From JAADHX01 sp964569385 (GTDB taxonomy: Bacteria > Actinomycetota > Acidimicrobiia > Acidimicrobiales > Poriferisodalaceae), in contig CAZMUM010000023.1 of the NCBI GenBank assembly GCA_964569385.1, forward strand, positions 17,171-81,170: a stretch of 64,000 nucleotides of DNA, read 5' to 3'. Numbering within the stretch: position 1 is the stretch's first letter; the number at the start of each line of letters is the position of its first letter. This document shows, piece by piece, positions 43,482 through 52,321 of this stretch. The notes under the pieces were generated by a model. It was given only the letters and a program-made list of their open reading frames with translations. It had not been told where the DNA came from and made no database searches. The translations under genes were made by a program, and so were the position numbers.

Positions 43482-45265
43482 AGACGATCGGCCGAGATTG
43501 CATACATGAGGTCGGCTCCGCTGGTGGAGGGACCAACCAAGCCCGCCGTCGAAGGAAGAATCTGTTCCGCGTAGAATCGCGCTGTGTTGATCTTGTCGGT
43601 CAAGAACTGAGACGACACACCGGACCCCGAAGTGGGCCCGTTGAGCATGTTTGCCGCTGCTATCGCTTGTCTCGCTAGCGCCCAACCTCCAACCACCGTG
43701 CCAAACAATCCCAAGAAAGGAGTGGCCCCAGCGGCCAGATCGTTTGGAGCAGCCGCATGGTCGGCGAACCAACTCAGAACTGTCGAAACGTCGGCAATTG
43801 CTGAGTCAAGCGCCGCCCCGATGGGGGCCAGATCGCCAATCAGTTGGGCACAGGTGCGGTTCATTTCCGCCATCAGCGACGTGATTCCTTCGCCGCCATC
43901 GAGTGGCAACTTTCGCATCACTAGATCGAGGGCTTGTATCCCGTTTGTGCCTTCGTAGATTGGCAGAATTCGAGCGTCGCGCCACAGCTGAGCCGCGCCG
44001 GTCTCCTCGATGAATCCCATTCCACCGTGCACCTGAATCCCGACCGAAGTCATCTCAAGGCCGACGTCGGTTCCCCAAGCCTTAGAGACCGGGGTTAACA
44101 GCGCAGCCCGAGTGGCTGCCGCCGAGCGATCTTGTTCGGAGCCGCCCGCACTGGCGATATCGAGAGCGGCACCGTTCAGATACATGACTCCCCGCATGGC
44201 CTCGACGTTGGAACGCATCGTCATCAGCATTCGCCGGACATTGGCGTGTTCAACAATGAACGACGATGGTTCATCGGCACCAATTGCTCGGCCCTGACGT
44301 CGTTCGTTGGAGTACTGAACAGCGCGCTGCATGGCCGCTTCGGCCACTGCTAGGCCCTGAACCCCAACTGACAGGCGAGCCGCATTCATCATTGTGAACA
44401 TGTAGCCCATGCCGTGGTTCTCTTCACCGATCAGGTATCCGACAGCACCCTCACCCTCGCCGAAAGACATGACGCATGTTGGCGATGCGTGAATGCCGAT
44501 CTTGTGTTCGATCGACACAACCTTCAGGTCGTTCCTAGCACCTAGAGACCCGTCGTCGTTGATGAGGAACTTCGGAACAATAAAGCACGAAATTCCGCGG
44601 GTACCGGCCGGGGCATCGGGGGTGCGGGCCAACACCAGGTGCACGATGTTGTCCGTCATCTCATGGTCGCCGTAGGTTATGAAGATCTTGGTGCCGCTAA
44701 TGCGGTACGAACCATCAGCGGCGAGCACAGCCTTGGTGGTGAGGGCACCAACATCGGTGCCAGCGTGGGGTTCAGTTAGGTTCATGGTGCCAGACCACTC
44801 GCCCGATACGAGCTTGTGGAGGTATACCTCCTTCTGCTCCTCGCTCGCATGTTGGGCCAACATGTGGACCGCACCTTGGGTCAACAACGGGCACAGAGCA
44901 AAAGACATATTGGCCGAGTTGACAAACTCCTGGACGGCTAAGCCGAGCACGCTGGGAAGTCCGCCGCCGCCATAAGCCTGATCAAACGAGATTCCGCACC
45001 ATCCGGCTTCGACAAACATCGCATAGGCCTCAACGAAACCGTCGGCCGTGATAATACGGTCGCCTTCAAGAGCTACGCCCTGGCGATCCGCGGGCCCGTT
45101 GAGTGGGGCCAACTGTTCTTCGACGAATCGTCCAGCCTCGCCCAATAGTCCTTCGACAGTGTCGGTATCGATCTCGTCGAAACCTTCTAGCGATGCGAGA
45201 CCAACGAGGTCGACCAGATGATTCAAGACGAACGCAACATCTTCGACCGGTGCCCGGTAGCTCAT
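43478..45265 (-). CDS. Acyl-CoA dehydrogenase, long (FadE) type
   Basis: A 595-residue flavoenzyme oxidising acyl-CoA to 2-enoyl-CoA. It has an extended N-terminal segment, the GTMNLTEPHAGTDVGALTTKA and ISGTKIFITYGDHE core, the SFGEGEGAVGYLIGEENHGMGYMFTMMN region and a late YEGTNGIQALDLVMRKL that carries the catalytic-Glu region. An extra C-terminal helical domain of about 130 residues follows. The size and C-terminal domain resemble mycobacterial FadE5-type enzymes of broad chain length. GGAGG lies 6-7 bases before the ATG. Confidence 0.93.
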   Translation of the reverse strand: MSYRAPVEDVAFVLNHLVDLVGLASLEGFDEIDTDTVEGLLGEAGRFVEEQLAPLNGPADRQGVALEGDRIITADGFVEAYAMFVEAGWCGISFDQAYGGGGLPSVLGLAVQEFVNSANMSFALCPLLTQGAVHMLAQHASEEQKEVYLHKLVSGEWSGTMNLTEPHAGTDVGALTTKAVLAADGSYRISGTKIFITYGDHEMTDNIVHLVLARTPDAPAGTRGISCFIVPKFLINDDGSLGARNDLKVVSIEHKIGIHASPTCVMSFGEGEGAVGYLIGEENHGMGYMFTMMNAARLSVGVQGLAVAEAAMQRAVQYSNERRQGRAIGADEPSSFIVEHANVRRMLMTMRSNVEAMRGVMYLNGAALDIASAGGSEQDRSAAATRAALLTPVSKAWGTDVGLEMTSVGIQVHGGMGFIEETGAAQLWRDARILPIYEGTNGIQALDLVMRKLPLDGGEGITSLMAEMNRTCAQLIGDLAPIGAALDSAIADVSTVLSWFADHAAAPNDLAAGATPFLGLFGTVVGGWALARQAIAAANMLNGPTSGSGVSSQFLTDKINTARFYAEQILPSTAGLVGPSTSGADLMYAISADRL

Positions 45266-45367
45266 TTCTTACCTCCGACCCCGAGGTTATTGGCAACGAC
45301 TGCACTAAGTGACCGTTGCGGGAGGCAGAATGAGCCCGCCAGGCTAAACACATCGAAGGACATCGTG

Positions 45368-45754
45368 ATGAACACTGCAAAACAACGCCGGCTGATCGTT
45401 GGAGTACGCCTGGCCATCGGCGTCGGAGGCATGCTGACGCCACGATTGCTTGGCCGTCTCTTTGGTGTCAAGGACATTCCCGATGTATTGCCATACATCA
45501 TGCGCCTGTTCGCGGTGCGCGACGCCATCATGGCCTACCAGCTGTATCAAGCATCTGACGACGAACTAGAAGAGGTCTACCGCCAAGGCATCGTTGTCGA
45601 TTCCATCGACGTGGTCAGCGCGCTAGCTGCATTCGCCAACGGAGATATCAGTGGCCGAACGTTCGTCATGGGTGGCGGTACCGCAGCCGGCGTAGCTGCA
45701 CTTGCCTATGTAACGCGCCCCGGTTTCGCCCAAGCCCCAACCGAAGCTAGTTAA
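45368..45754 (+). CDS. Conserved-type hypothetical membrane-associated protein
   Basis: A 128-residue protein with hydrophobic segments near residues 8-22 and 95-115, and RLFAVRDAIMAYQLYQASDDEL in the middle. The layout (short hydrophobic start, R..ar..L.a..l, then a Asp-linked helix) resembles small DUF4267-like membrane proteins, which have no known function. The ATG at 45368 follows GAAGGA. Convergent with hemQ, overlapping by 8 bases. Confidence 0.6.
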   Translation: MNTAKQRRLIVGVRLAIGVGGMLTPRLLGRLFGVKDIPDVLPYIMRLFAVRDAIMAYQLYQASDDELEEVYRQGIVVDSIDVVSALAAFANGDISGRTFVMGGGTAAGVAALAYVTRPGFAQAPTEAS

Positions 45755-46454
45755 CTCCAGCCCGGTCGAGCACGGTTTCGAGATCGGCGACGAGCCCCGT
45801 ATAGAAGGCTCCGAACTCGCCATATATGGCCGATGCGGTGTCGTAACGCATGGTGTAAACCACCTCTTTGAGGTCGTCGAGGTGTACCGCAAACAAGGTG
45901 ACCCCCCACTCGAAGTCGTCGACACCCGTCGAGCCAGTAATCACCTGAAGGATTCGACCTCTGAAGTTTCGGCCAGAGGCCCCGTGTTCGTACATGAGTT
46001 CTTTGCGGCGCTCGAACTCGAGCGTGAACCAGTTGTCCTCGCCGACCCGCTTCTTCGACATCGGGTAGAAACAGATTGCGCCTTTGCCCTCAGGTGGAAG
46101 CTGAGGATGCAGCCGCGGCGACTTCATGTCATCTGGCATCGCGGCCGCGTACTCCGAAACTTCGGTCATCGATACATAACTATCGACAACGTCGAGCCCA
46201 GCGCTCTGGAGGCCAGTTTGCAGGGCCCGCAAACGCCACAGATCAGGACCGAGGGCCATAAAGCCGATGTCGGCCTTGTGGCCGAACACGGCAAACGGAA
46301 CCACCTGGTGATCATCTCCAACCGCAGCCGCAACTGCGCTGCTGATCGCCGCTGCGTCGGACCCCGCGGTCACCTTTACGAACAGATGGAGGACACCCCA
46401 ACCGTTGGCGGTAGTTACATAGTTGGGATCGATTGGAATCTCGTCGCTGCTCAC
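45747..46454 (-). CDS. hemQ: Coproheme decarboxylase (HemQ/ChdC, chlorite-dismutase family)
   Basis: A 235-residue member of the chlorite-dismutase superfamily in its haem-synthesis form. It decarboxylates coproheme to haem b using H2O2 as the last step of the actinobacterial pathway. The catalytic Tyr is in ICFYPMSKKR and the proximal His in LMYEHGASGR. WFTLEFERRKELM and DDFEWGVTLFAVHLDDLK are family landmarks. It complements hemE and hemY at 29-31.5 kb, so at least three steps of the same route are in this window. Start GTG set by a leaderless box. Confidence 0.93.
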   Translation of the reverse strand: MSSDEIPIDPNYVTTANGWGVLHLFVKVTAGSDAAAISSAVAAAVGDDHQVVPFAVFGHKADIGFMALGPDLWRLRALQTGLQSAGLDVVDSYVSMTEVSEYAAAMPDDMKSPRLHPQLPPEGKGAICFYPMSKKRVGEDNWFTLEFERRKELMYEHGASGRNFRGRILQVITGSTGVDDFEWGVTLFAVHLDDLKEVVYTMRYDTASAIYGEFGAFYTGLVADLETVLDRAGVN

Positions 46455-46460
46455 GGGGCA

Positions 46461-46466
46461 AGTCTA
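46461..46466 (-). promoter_or_regulatory. -10 box of hemQ (leaderless)
   Basis: TAGACT, 6-base spacer, GTG at 46454. Confidence 0.65.
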
Positions 46467-46493
46467 CGAACCAACCGAGTGCTGACAACTCGG

Positions 46494-47294
46494 CTAGCTC
46501 ACGGATCCGGTGTACACGTTAAATGAGCCATCGCGAACAAAGGCCACCAGGTTCATGCCTGCCGCTTCAGCCGTCGAGATCGCCAGCGCCGACGGCGCCC
46601 CCACAGCAAGAAGCGTGCCGATTCCGGCAGCCCATACCTTCTGCACTAGATCGAAACTTGCCCGCGACGACACCAACACCGCGGTATTGGCTAGAAGCTC
46701 CGAAGGGCCCTCCTCACCATCGAGAAGCAACCAGCCGACGAGCTTGTCGACGGCGTTGTGGCGGCCAATGTCCTCGCGAACAACCATCACCGACCCTCGC
46801 GAAACAAGGGCAGCAGCATGGACACCGCCGGTGCGATCGAACAGCTCCTGCCCGCTGACCATCGAGCCAACCGCAGCGTGAAGGCTATCCACCCTAAACG
46901 GACCGACATTGCTAAGTGGCTGCAGCCGGTCGGCTAGTGCCTCGAGTTGGTCAGATCCGCAAATGCCACAAGACGAACTCACTGTCGCAAGCCTCTGGAC
47001 GGGCAACGGACCACCGCCCGCGGTCTTGATCGATACCACGTTGAATTCCGTTTCGACCGCTGAACCGGTTCCGCAGTACCGAACCGAAGTTACGCTTGTG
47101 CCTTGCAGCAGGCCCTCAGCATTCACGAAACCAACAGCCAACTCAAAATCGTGCCCTGGAGTGCGCATCGTGGTTGCGACTAGTTGATCGTCGATACGGA
47201 TCTCAAGAGGTTCCTCGACAACAACCTCATCGGGTCGCCGTTCGGTTCGCCCATCGGCATGGTGTCTGACCAACACCTTGGCCGTACGTCGCAT
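46494..47294 (-). CDS. fdhD: Formate dehydrogenase accessory sulfurtransferase FdhD
   Basis: A 266-residue FdhD, which transfers sulfur to the molybdenum cofactor of formate dehydrogenase. The sulfur-carrying CGICG motif is at about residue 120 and the MoCo-binding REDIGRHNAVDKLVG follows. RTPGHDFELAVGFVNAEGLL is conserved near the start. ATG at 47294 is fixed by family length and a TAGACT box 7 bases upstream, located inside the 3' end of the P450 gene. No formate dehydrogenase genes are in the window. Confidence 0.93.
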   Translation of the reverse strand: MRRTAKVLVRHHADGRTERRPDEVVVEEPLEIRIDDQLVATTMRTPGHDFELAVGFVNAEGLLQGTSVTSVRYCGTGSAVETEFNVVSIKTAGGGPLPVQRLATVSSSCGICGSDQLEALADRLQPLSNVGPFRVDSLHAAVGSMVSGQELFDRTGGVHAAALVSRGSVMVVREDIGRHNAVDKLVGWLLLDGEEGPSELLANTAVLVSSRASFDLVQKVWAAGIGTLLAVGAPSALAISTAEAAGMNLVAFVRDGSFNVYTGSVS

Positions 47295-47301
47295 ATCGCC
47301 A

Positions 47302-47307
47302 AGTCTA
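47302..47307 (-). promoter_or_regulatory. -10 box of fdhD (leaderless)
   Basis: TAGACT, 7-base spacer, ATG at 47294. It overlaps the stop codon of the cytochrome P450 gene. Confidence 0.6.
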
Positions 47308-48534
47308 AGGAGCCGCGCGTGTAAGGAGGAGCGGCAAGAGCCGCGGTCCGCGGATCTGGCCAGTCGACCAGCGAACACTCTCGGGGTCGGCAAGAGAAAA
47401 TTCGGGAATACGGTCCAACCAAGTCTCGACAGCAACCGAGAGTTCCATTCTGGCCAGGTTCGACCCGAGACAGCGATGAATTCCAAGACCGAACGCCGCG
47501 TGGCGATTCTCCTGACGATCAATGATGAACTCGTCGGCGCGTTCGAACACATCGGGGTCGCGGTTGGCGGCTGGAAACGGAAGCAACATCCAGTTATCGG
47601 CCTTGACCGGGCAGCCACCCAAATCGTGATCGTTGGTAACGATTCGAGCCATCGTTACCGGCGCATACAGCCGCAAGAACTCCTCGATCGCAAACGGGCG
47701 GACTTCTGGCTCGGCGATGAACCGTCGCCGATCCTCAGGATGCTGAGCCAAATGCCAAAGACTCGCGCCAATAGACGACCAAGTCGTGTCGATGCCCGCT
47801 ATCAGGAGTAGCGCAATCGACCCGAAGATGTGGTCGTCCGAAAGCGGCGCGCCGTCGATCTCGGCCGCTATCAGATAATCGATGAGGTCGGCGTCGTCGC
47901 CCCGCCCGGGGTTGGCCCGGTGTTCCTCAATCTTGATCTGAAGATAAGCATCGAGGGTATCTTCTGGCGCTATCTCCTCGCCCTGGCCTGGCGTTTCGAT
48001 AATGCGGTGAATGAAGCCTCGAAATATGTCGCCATCTTCGGCTGGTAAACCGAGCATATGGGCAATGACTTGAACCGGAATGTGTTGGGCGTACTGGGTG
48101 GCGGCGTCGGCAGCCGTCGCATCGCTGGCCAGTAAATCGTCGATCAGAGAATCGCAGAACTCCCGCGTCCACGGCTCGAGATCGGCGATGGCCTTAGGAC
48201 CGAACGGAGGCAACAACAGACGTCTCGCGGCACTGTGAAACGGCGGATCAGAGGTGATCGGCGGAGCAAACCCGACACCGCCGACAACATCGTCGCGCCA
48301 AGGCGTGACGATGATACCGTTGGACGAGTAGTTGTCGGTGTCGTTGGCGATGGCGTGCACATCGCCATGTCGGGTTGGCAGATACGTGCCATCAAATGCG
48401 TCGGAATGAGCCACAGGGCAACGGCCCCGCAGGTCGGCCCAGATTTCTGGCGCCGCCGCCGCATACGCGGGGTCGGTGTGATCGAACTCAGTGGCCCAAT
48501 CAGAAATCTCTTGGCGAGGCTCAACATCGATCAT
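47305..48534 (-). CDS. Cytochrome P450
   Basis: A 409-residue bacterial class I P450. Oxygen-binding I-helix LLIAGIDTTWSS, K-helix EEFLR (ExxR), the region NRDPDVFERADEF and the haem-ligand loop FGLGIHRCLGSNLAR with its Cys are all present. Electron partners (ferredoxin, reductase) are not adjacent. The mycobacterial-like composition suggests a monooxygenase for lipophilic substrates; the substrate cannot be assigned. Confidence 0.95.
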   Translation of the reverse strand: MIDVEPRQEISDWATEFDHTDPAYAAAAPEIWADLRGRCPVAHSDAFDGTYLPTRHGDVHAIANDTDNYSSNGIIVTPWRDDVVGGVGFAPPITSDPPFHSAARRLLLPPFGPKAIADLEPWTREFCDSLIDDLLASDATAADAATQYAQHIPVQVIAHMLGLPAEDGDIFRGFIHRIIETPGQGEEIAPEDTLDAYLQIKIEEHRANPGRGDDADLIDYLIAAEIDGAPLSDDHIFGSIALLLIAGIDTTWSSIGASLWHLAQHPEDRRRFIAEPEVRPFAIEEFLRLYAPVTMARIVTNDHDLGGCPVKADNWMLLPFPAANRDPDVFERADEFIIDRQENRHAAFGLGIHRCLGSNLARMELSVAVETWLDRIPEFSLADPESVRWSTGQIRGPRLLPLLLTRAAP

Positions 48535-48662
48535 AAAACAAACACCCTGTTCTCGGCCCCGATCAGCGAACGACCGTGAGACGAATTGACTCTCAGTGTC
48601 TCAAGTCGGCAAGGGTCCCGTCCAGATGAGCTTCCATGAATTCGGTCACACCCGAACGCAAC

Positions 48663-48686
48663 AAGGACGCCCCGAAAGGCGCCCTT
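48663..48686 (-). terminator. Probable terminator after groEL
   Basis: On the minus strand, AAGGGCGCC, a six-base loop and GGCGTCCTT form a 9-bp stem with one G-T wobble, about 30 bases after the groEL stop. The T-run is weak, as is common in high-GC genomes. Confidence 0.5.
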
Positions 48687-48712
48687 GAAACAGTCAGACC
48701 CTCTGGGACGAC

Positions 48713-50338
48713 TTAGAAGTCGTCCATGCCCCCGCCGGGCATGCCGCCGCCGCCGCCGTCGGAGGGGGCATCGACAATGGCGCACTCAGTGGTCAAGAAC
48801 AGGGCCGCGATCGAGCCGGCATTCTGCAACGCTGAAAGCGTGACCTTAGCCGCATCGATAACGCCAGACTCGACTAGGTCTTCGTACTCGCCAGAAGCAG
48901 CATTAAGACCAAAGTTACCTTCGAGCTGAGACACCTTGTCGACGATTACGCCACCCTCAAGACCAGCGTTCTCGGCGATCTGGTGCAACGGCACAGAAAG
49001 AGCACGAGACACAATACGAGCGCCAGTGGCTTCGTCGCCGTTCAGGGCCTCACCGGCAGCGTCGACCGCAGTGCGAGCACGCAGCAGCGCAACGCCACCG
49101 CCGGCAACCACACCGGCTTCGAGCGCAGCCTTAGTGGTGCTAACCGCGTCTTCGATACGGTGCTTCTTCTCTTTGAGCTCGACCTCAGTAGCAGCACCGA
49201 CCTTGAGCACAGCAACACCACCAGACAACTTGGCAAGACGCTCCTGGAGCTTCTCGCGGTCGTAGTCGGAATCGGTGGCGTCGATCTCATTCTTGATCTG
49301 AGCAACGCGACCTTCGACGTCCATCTGCTCGCCGCCGCCCTCGATGATGGTGGTCTCGTCCTTAGTGATCACGACTCGACGAGCAGTACCAAGCAGGTCG
49401 AGGGTGACGTTCTCGATCTTCAGACCAACATCTTCGGTAACGACCTGACCACCGGTGAGGATGGCCATGTCCTGGAGCATCGCTTTACGACGATCGCCGA
49501 ACCCTGGGGCCTTAACCGACACCGAGCGGAACGTGCCGCGAATCTTGTTAACCACAAGAGTGGCAAGAGCTTCACCGTCGACATCTTCGGCAATGATAAG
49601 TAGGGGCTTGCTGCTCTGCATGACCTTCTCGAGCACGGGAACAATGTCGCGCACAGCCGACACCTTCGAGCCAATGAAGAGAATGTACGGGTCTTCGAGG
49701 ACAGCCTCTTGGCTGTCTGGATCGGTGACAAAGTAGGGCGAGATGTAACCCTTGTCGAAGCGCATGCCCTCGACAAGGTCCATTTCGAGACCAAATGTCT
49801 GACCTTCTTCGACAGTGATTACACCGTCTTTGCCGACCTTTTCGATGGCATCGGAAATGACCTGGCCGATCTCGTCGTCGGCCGACGAGATGGAGGCCAC
49901 GTTGGCGATCTGGTCCTTGTCGGTGGAGACATCTTGAGCCGAATCGCGAATGGCATCGACTGCGGCATCAATGCCTGCTTCGATACCGGTTTTAAGACTC
50001 ATCGGGTTGGCGCCAGCGGCGACATTTCGAAGACCCTCACGGACCATGGCCCACGCAAGCACGGTGGCGGTAGTGGTGCCATCGCCAGCAACGTCGTCGG
50101 TCTTCTTGGCGACCTCTTTGACCAGCTCGGCGCCAAGGCGCTCGAACGGATCATCGAGTTCGATGTCTTTAGCAATGGACACACCGTCGTTGGTGATAGT
50201 GGGAGCGCCCCACTTCTTGTCGAGCACAACGTTGCGGCCCTTTGGACCCAACGTGACCCGAACTGCATCAGCCAACTGGTTCATGCCCGATTCGAGAGCT
50301 CGTCTGGCCTCTTCGTCGAACGCAATCAATTTCGCCAC
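48713..50338 (-). CDS. groEL: 60-kDa chaperonin GroEL
   Basis: A 541-residue chaperonin. Nucleotide-binding VTLGPKGRNVVLDK and AGDGTTTATVLA, the apical-domain segments and the Gly/Met-rich tail GGGGMPGGGMDDF are canonical. No groES is upstream, so this is probably a stand-alone groEL as in many Actinobacteria that carry two copies. Start GTG has GGAG upstream. A perfect CIRCE operator 80 bases upstream shows HrcA control by heat shock. Confidence 0.97.
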   Translation of the reverse strand: MAKLIAFDEEARRALESGMNQLADAVRVTLGPKGRNVVLDKKWGAPTITNDGVSIAKDIELDDPFERLGAELVKEVAKKTDDVAGDGTTTATVLAWAMVREGLRNVAAGANPMSLKTGIEAGIDAAVDAIRDSAQDVSTDKDQIANVASISSADDEIGQVISDAIEKVGKDGVITVEEGQTFGLEMDLVEGMRFDKGYISPYFVTDPDSQEAVLEDPYILFIGSKVSAVRDIVPVLEKVMQSSKPLLIIAEDVDGEALATLVVNKIRGTFRSVSVKAPGFGDRRKAMLQDMAILTGGQVVTEDVGLKIENVTLDLLGTARRVVITKDETTIIEGGGEQMDVEGRVAQIKNEIDATDSDYDREKLQERLAKLSGGVAVLKVGAATEVELKEKKHRIEDAVSTTKAALEAGVVAGGGVALLRARTAVDAAGEALNGDEATGARIVSRALSVPLHQIAENAGLEGGVIVDKVSQLEGNFGLNAASGEYEDLVESGVIDAAKVTLSALQNAGSIAALFLTTECAIVDAPSDGGGGGMPGGGMDDF

Positions 50339-50416
50339 TGGTATTCACTCCAAAGGGGGTCCGCGGTTGCCGACAATCGGAACCGTGGGGTTCGCGCTAA
50401 CCAACCAGATAGTCCG

Positions 50417-50443
50417 TTAGCACTCTCACATCGAGAGTGCTAA
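50417..50443. promoter_or_regulatory. CIRCE operator (HrcA site)
   Basis: Perfect inverted repeat TTAGCACTC-N9-GAGTGCTAA upstream of groEL. HrcA binds this element and represses chaperonin genes until heat stress. A lone TTAGCACTC half-site follows at 50492-50500. Confidence 0.95.
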
Positions 50444-50498
50444 TAGCAAACCAGTCCACGGACCGATTCGCAACCTCGATAGCCAAGAGATTTAGCAC

Positions 50499-51527
50499 TC
50501 ACAACCCTGCCATCGCGTCGCCAACAACCTCAGACACAAGACTGCATGGACGAGCCATGGCTTCCTCGACGCCAAACCTGGCACTTAGCGAGACCACCTC
50601 GACTCCGTCGAGCCCCTCGGGAGCATGTCCACCCTCGGCAACACCCCCCACAACGACCAGCACAGGAACCCCGGCCTCAGCCGCCATAGCAACAACACCC
50701 CCCACGACCTTGCCCTCCATCGACTGGTCATCAAGCAGTCCCTCTCCAGTTACGACTAGGTCGGCATCGGCAATGGCTTCAGCTAACTCGACTTCTTCGG
50801 CCACCAGCTCAAACCCCGGCCGCAGCGTCGCACCGACCGCCGCCAAGCCGCCAGCAAGTCCCCCGGCCGCCCCCGCAAACCGGAGGTTCGAGACATCGAC
50901 ACCGAACTGCTCTTCATACACCTGGGCCAACCTCATGAGGCGCCGTTCCAAGAGCTTCACCTCGGCTGGGGTCGCACCCTTCTGCGGGCCGAACCGGGTT
51001 GCAGCATCGACAAACCCGAGCCGAACATCGCAAGCCACTTCGAGCTCAACGCGCCCAAATCGGCTTAGTGGCTCCATGGCTCGAATTGCACCAAGCCCTC
51101 CGTCGGTCGTTGCCGACCCGCCGACGCCGACGACGATCCTTTTCGCTCCGGCGTAGACAGCTTCGGTTACGAGTTCGCCGGTGCCAGCGGTGCTTGCTGA
51201 TAAGGGGTCATTGCCGTCCTTGCCACCGACCAGTTCGAGCCCAGAGGCCTTGGCCATCTCGACGATTGCCAACGACCCAGTAAAACGCCAAGCCGCGCTG
51301 ACGGGATCTCCCAAGGGTCCTGTGACCATGGATTTCCGATTCGGTCCACCGAGCGCTTCGAGCAAGCCCTCACCCCCATCGGCGAGCGGTTTCTTGATGG
51401 TGTTCCAGCCAGCTCCCAGCGCAGCCACTGCGATAGCCTCGACGACTTCAGAGGCGGTGGCGGTGCCCCTGAATTTGTCTGGCGCGGCAACCACTCGACG
51501 AGTCTGCGACGATCCGAGCCGATTCAT
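50499..51527 (-). CDS. Glycerate kinase (GarK/GlxK family)
   Basis: A 342-residue glycerate kinase, phosphorylating glycerate for entry to glycolysis. Family marks: VVAAPDKFRGTATASEV, PLADGGEGLLEAL, VGVGGSATTDGGLGA and DADLVVTGEGLLDDQS. ATG at 51527 has a TAGACT box 6 bases upstream. The 3' end lies 55 bases from the CIRCE element and covers one TTAGCACTC half-site. Confidence 0.93.
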   Translation of the reverse strand: MNRLGSSQTRRVVAAPDKFRGTATASEVVEAIAVAALGAGWNTIKKPLADGGEGLLEALGGPNRKSMVTGPLGDPVSAAWRFTGSLAIVEMAKASGLELVGGKDGNDPLSASTAGTGELVTEAVYAGAKRIVVGVGGSATTDGGLGAIRAMEPLSRFGRVELEVACDVRLGFVDAATRFGPQKGATPAEVKLLERRLMRLAQVYEEQFGVDVSNLRFAGAAGGLAGGLAAVGATLRPGFELVAEEVELAEAIADADLVVTGEGLLDDQSMEGKVVGGVVAMAAEAGVPVLVVVGGVAEGGHAPEGLDGVEVVSLSARFGVEEAMARPCSLVSEVVGDAMAGL

Positions 51528-51533
51528 AGGCCA

Positions 51534-51539
51534 AGTCTA
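51534..51539 (-). promoter_or_regulatory. -10 box of glycerate kinase gene (leaderless)
   Basis: TAGACT, 6-base spacer, ATG at 51527. Confidence 0.65.
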
Positions 51540-51560
51540 AGAGGCCGAGGCTCAGTGGGT

Positions 51561-52307
51561 TCAGCCCGAGAGAAATCTCACAACCTCGATTGGACACGAT
51601 AGTTCGACGTCGGCAACGTCGGCCAAAGATGCGGGCACTTGTTCATTTGTGACCAACACCCGCAGGTGAGGTCGCTGACCCGCAACCTCGAGAACGGCGT
51701 CAAAGGCCGGAAGATCGCCTACATCATCTCCGAAGTACACAACAGCCGAGGCCGATGCGGGAGTGTGGTCTCGAACCGAGGTCCCCTTGTCGACCCGAAC
51801 CGGCGGATGTAGTTCGACGCTTTGACGGGCGCTCCTCATTTCGAGGCCCGATTCGATCGCTACCGACTTCGCCCACGCTTCTACCTTTTGGCTGCGCTCG
51901 GGAGCCTCGCGATAGTGAAGTGTTAGAGAAACGCCTTTTTCTTCGACCCTCGTGTCGGGGAGCTCGCGCAGTGCCCTGTCGGCAACTCTGTCGACTACCG
52001 GCTTCCACTGGGCCGCTTCGGGATGCGTTGAGCAGTCCCCGTCGATCCGTTGTTCGAGGCCATATAACCCGACTAAATCGAGATCAGCGTCGCCCAACCG
52101 TTCGGCCAGAAACGCCACGGGTCGTCCTGACACCACCATCACGGTTGCGCCACCGTCGCGGAGAGCCTTCAACGCGTTCACCGCACCAGCGACGGGACGG
52201 GCATCGGAGGGATCATCGACCAGAGGCGCTAGCACTCCGTCGAAGTCAGTGAAGACCGCAACATTGGTAATGGCGGCCCCGAGTCGGGCCCTTAAGCCGT
52301 CAGGCAT
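51561..52307 (-). CDS. otsB: Trehalose-6-phosphate phosphatase-like HAD hydrolase
   Basis: A 248-residue HAD phosphatase of the OtsB family. Nucleophile and acid-base Asp are in FTDFDGVLAPL, motif II in VVSGRP, motif III Lys in RVDKGTSVRD and motif IV in YFGDDVGDLPAF. VGLYGLEQR matches the trehalose-phosphatase GxxGxE-type cap approach. No OtsA (trehalose-6-phosphate synthase) is adjacent, so the exact sugar phosphate is inferred. Confidence 0.85.
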   Translation of the reverse strand: MPDGLRARLGAAITNVAVFTDFDGVLAPLVDDPSDARPVAGAVNALKALRDGGATVMVVSGRPVAFLAERLGDADLDLVGLYGLEQRIDGDCSTHPEAAQWKPVVDRVADRALRELPDTRVEEKGVSLTLHYREAPERSQKVEAWAKSVAIESGLEMRSARQSVELHPPVRVDKGTSVRDHTPASASAVVYFGDDVGDLPAFDAVLEVAGQRPHLRVLVTNEQVPASLADVADVELSCPIEVVRFLSG

Positions 52308-52321
52308 CGGTTGTCGTCGAC

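Noticed and set aside
43482..43772. Longer N-terminus for the hypothetical protein at 42996
   Set aside because: This part lies inside the acyl-CoA dehydrogenase gene in another frame; the TTG at 43481 gives a coupled start and ends the shadow.
49999..50268. Small minus-strand frame as a possible groES upstream of groEL
   Set aside because: It lies inside groEL in another frame and has no GroES motif; the true upstream region holds only the CIRCE operator.
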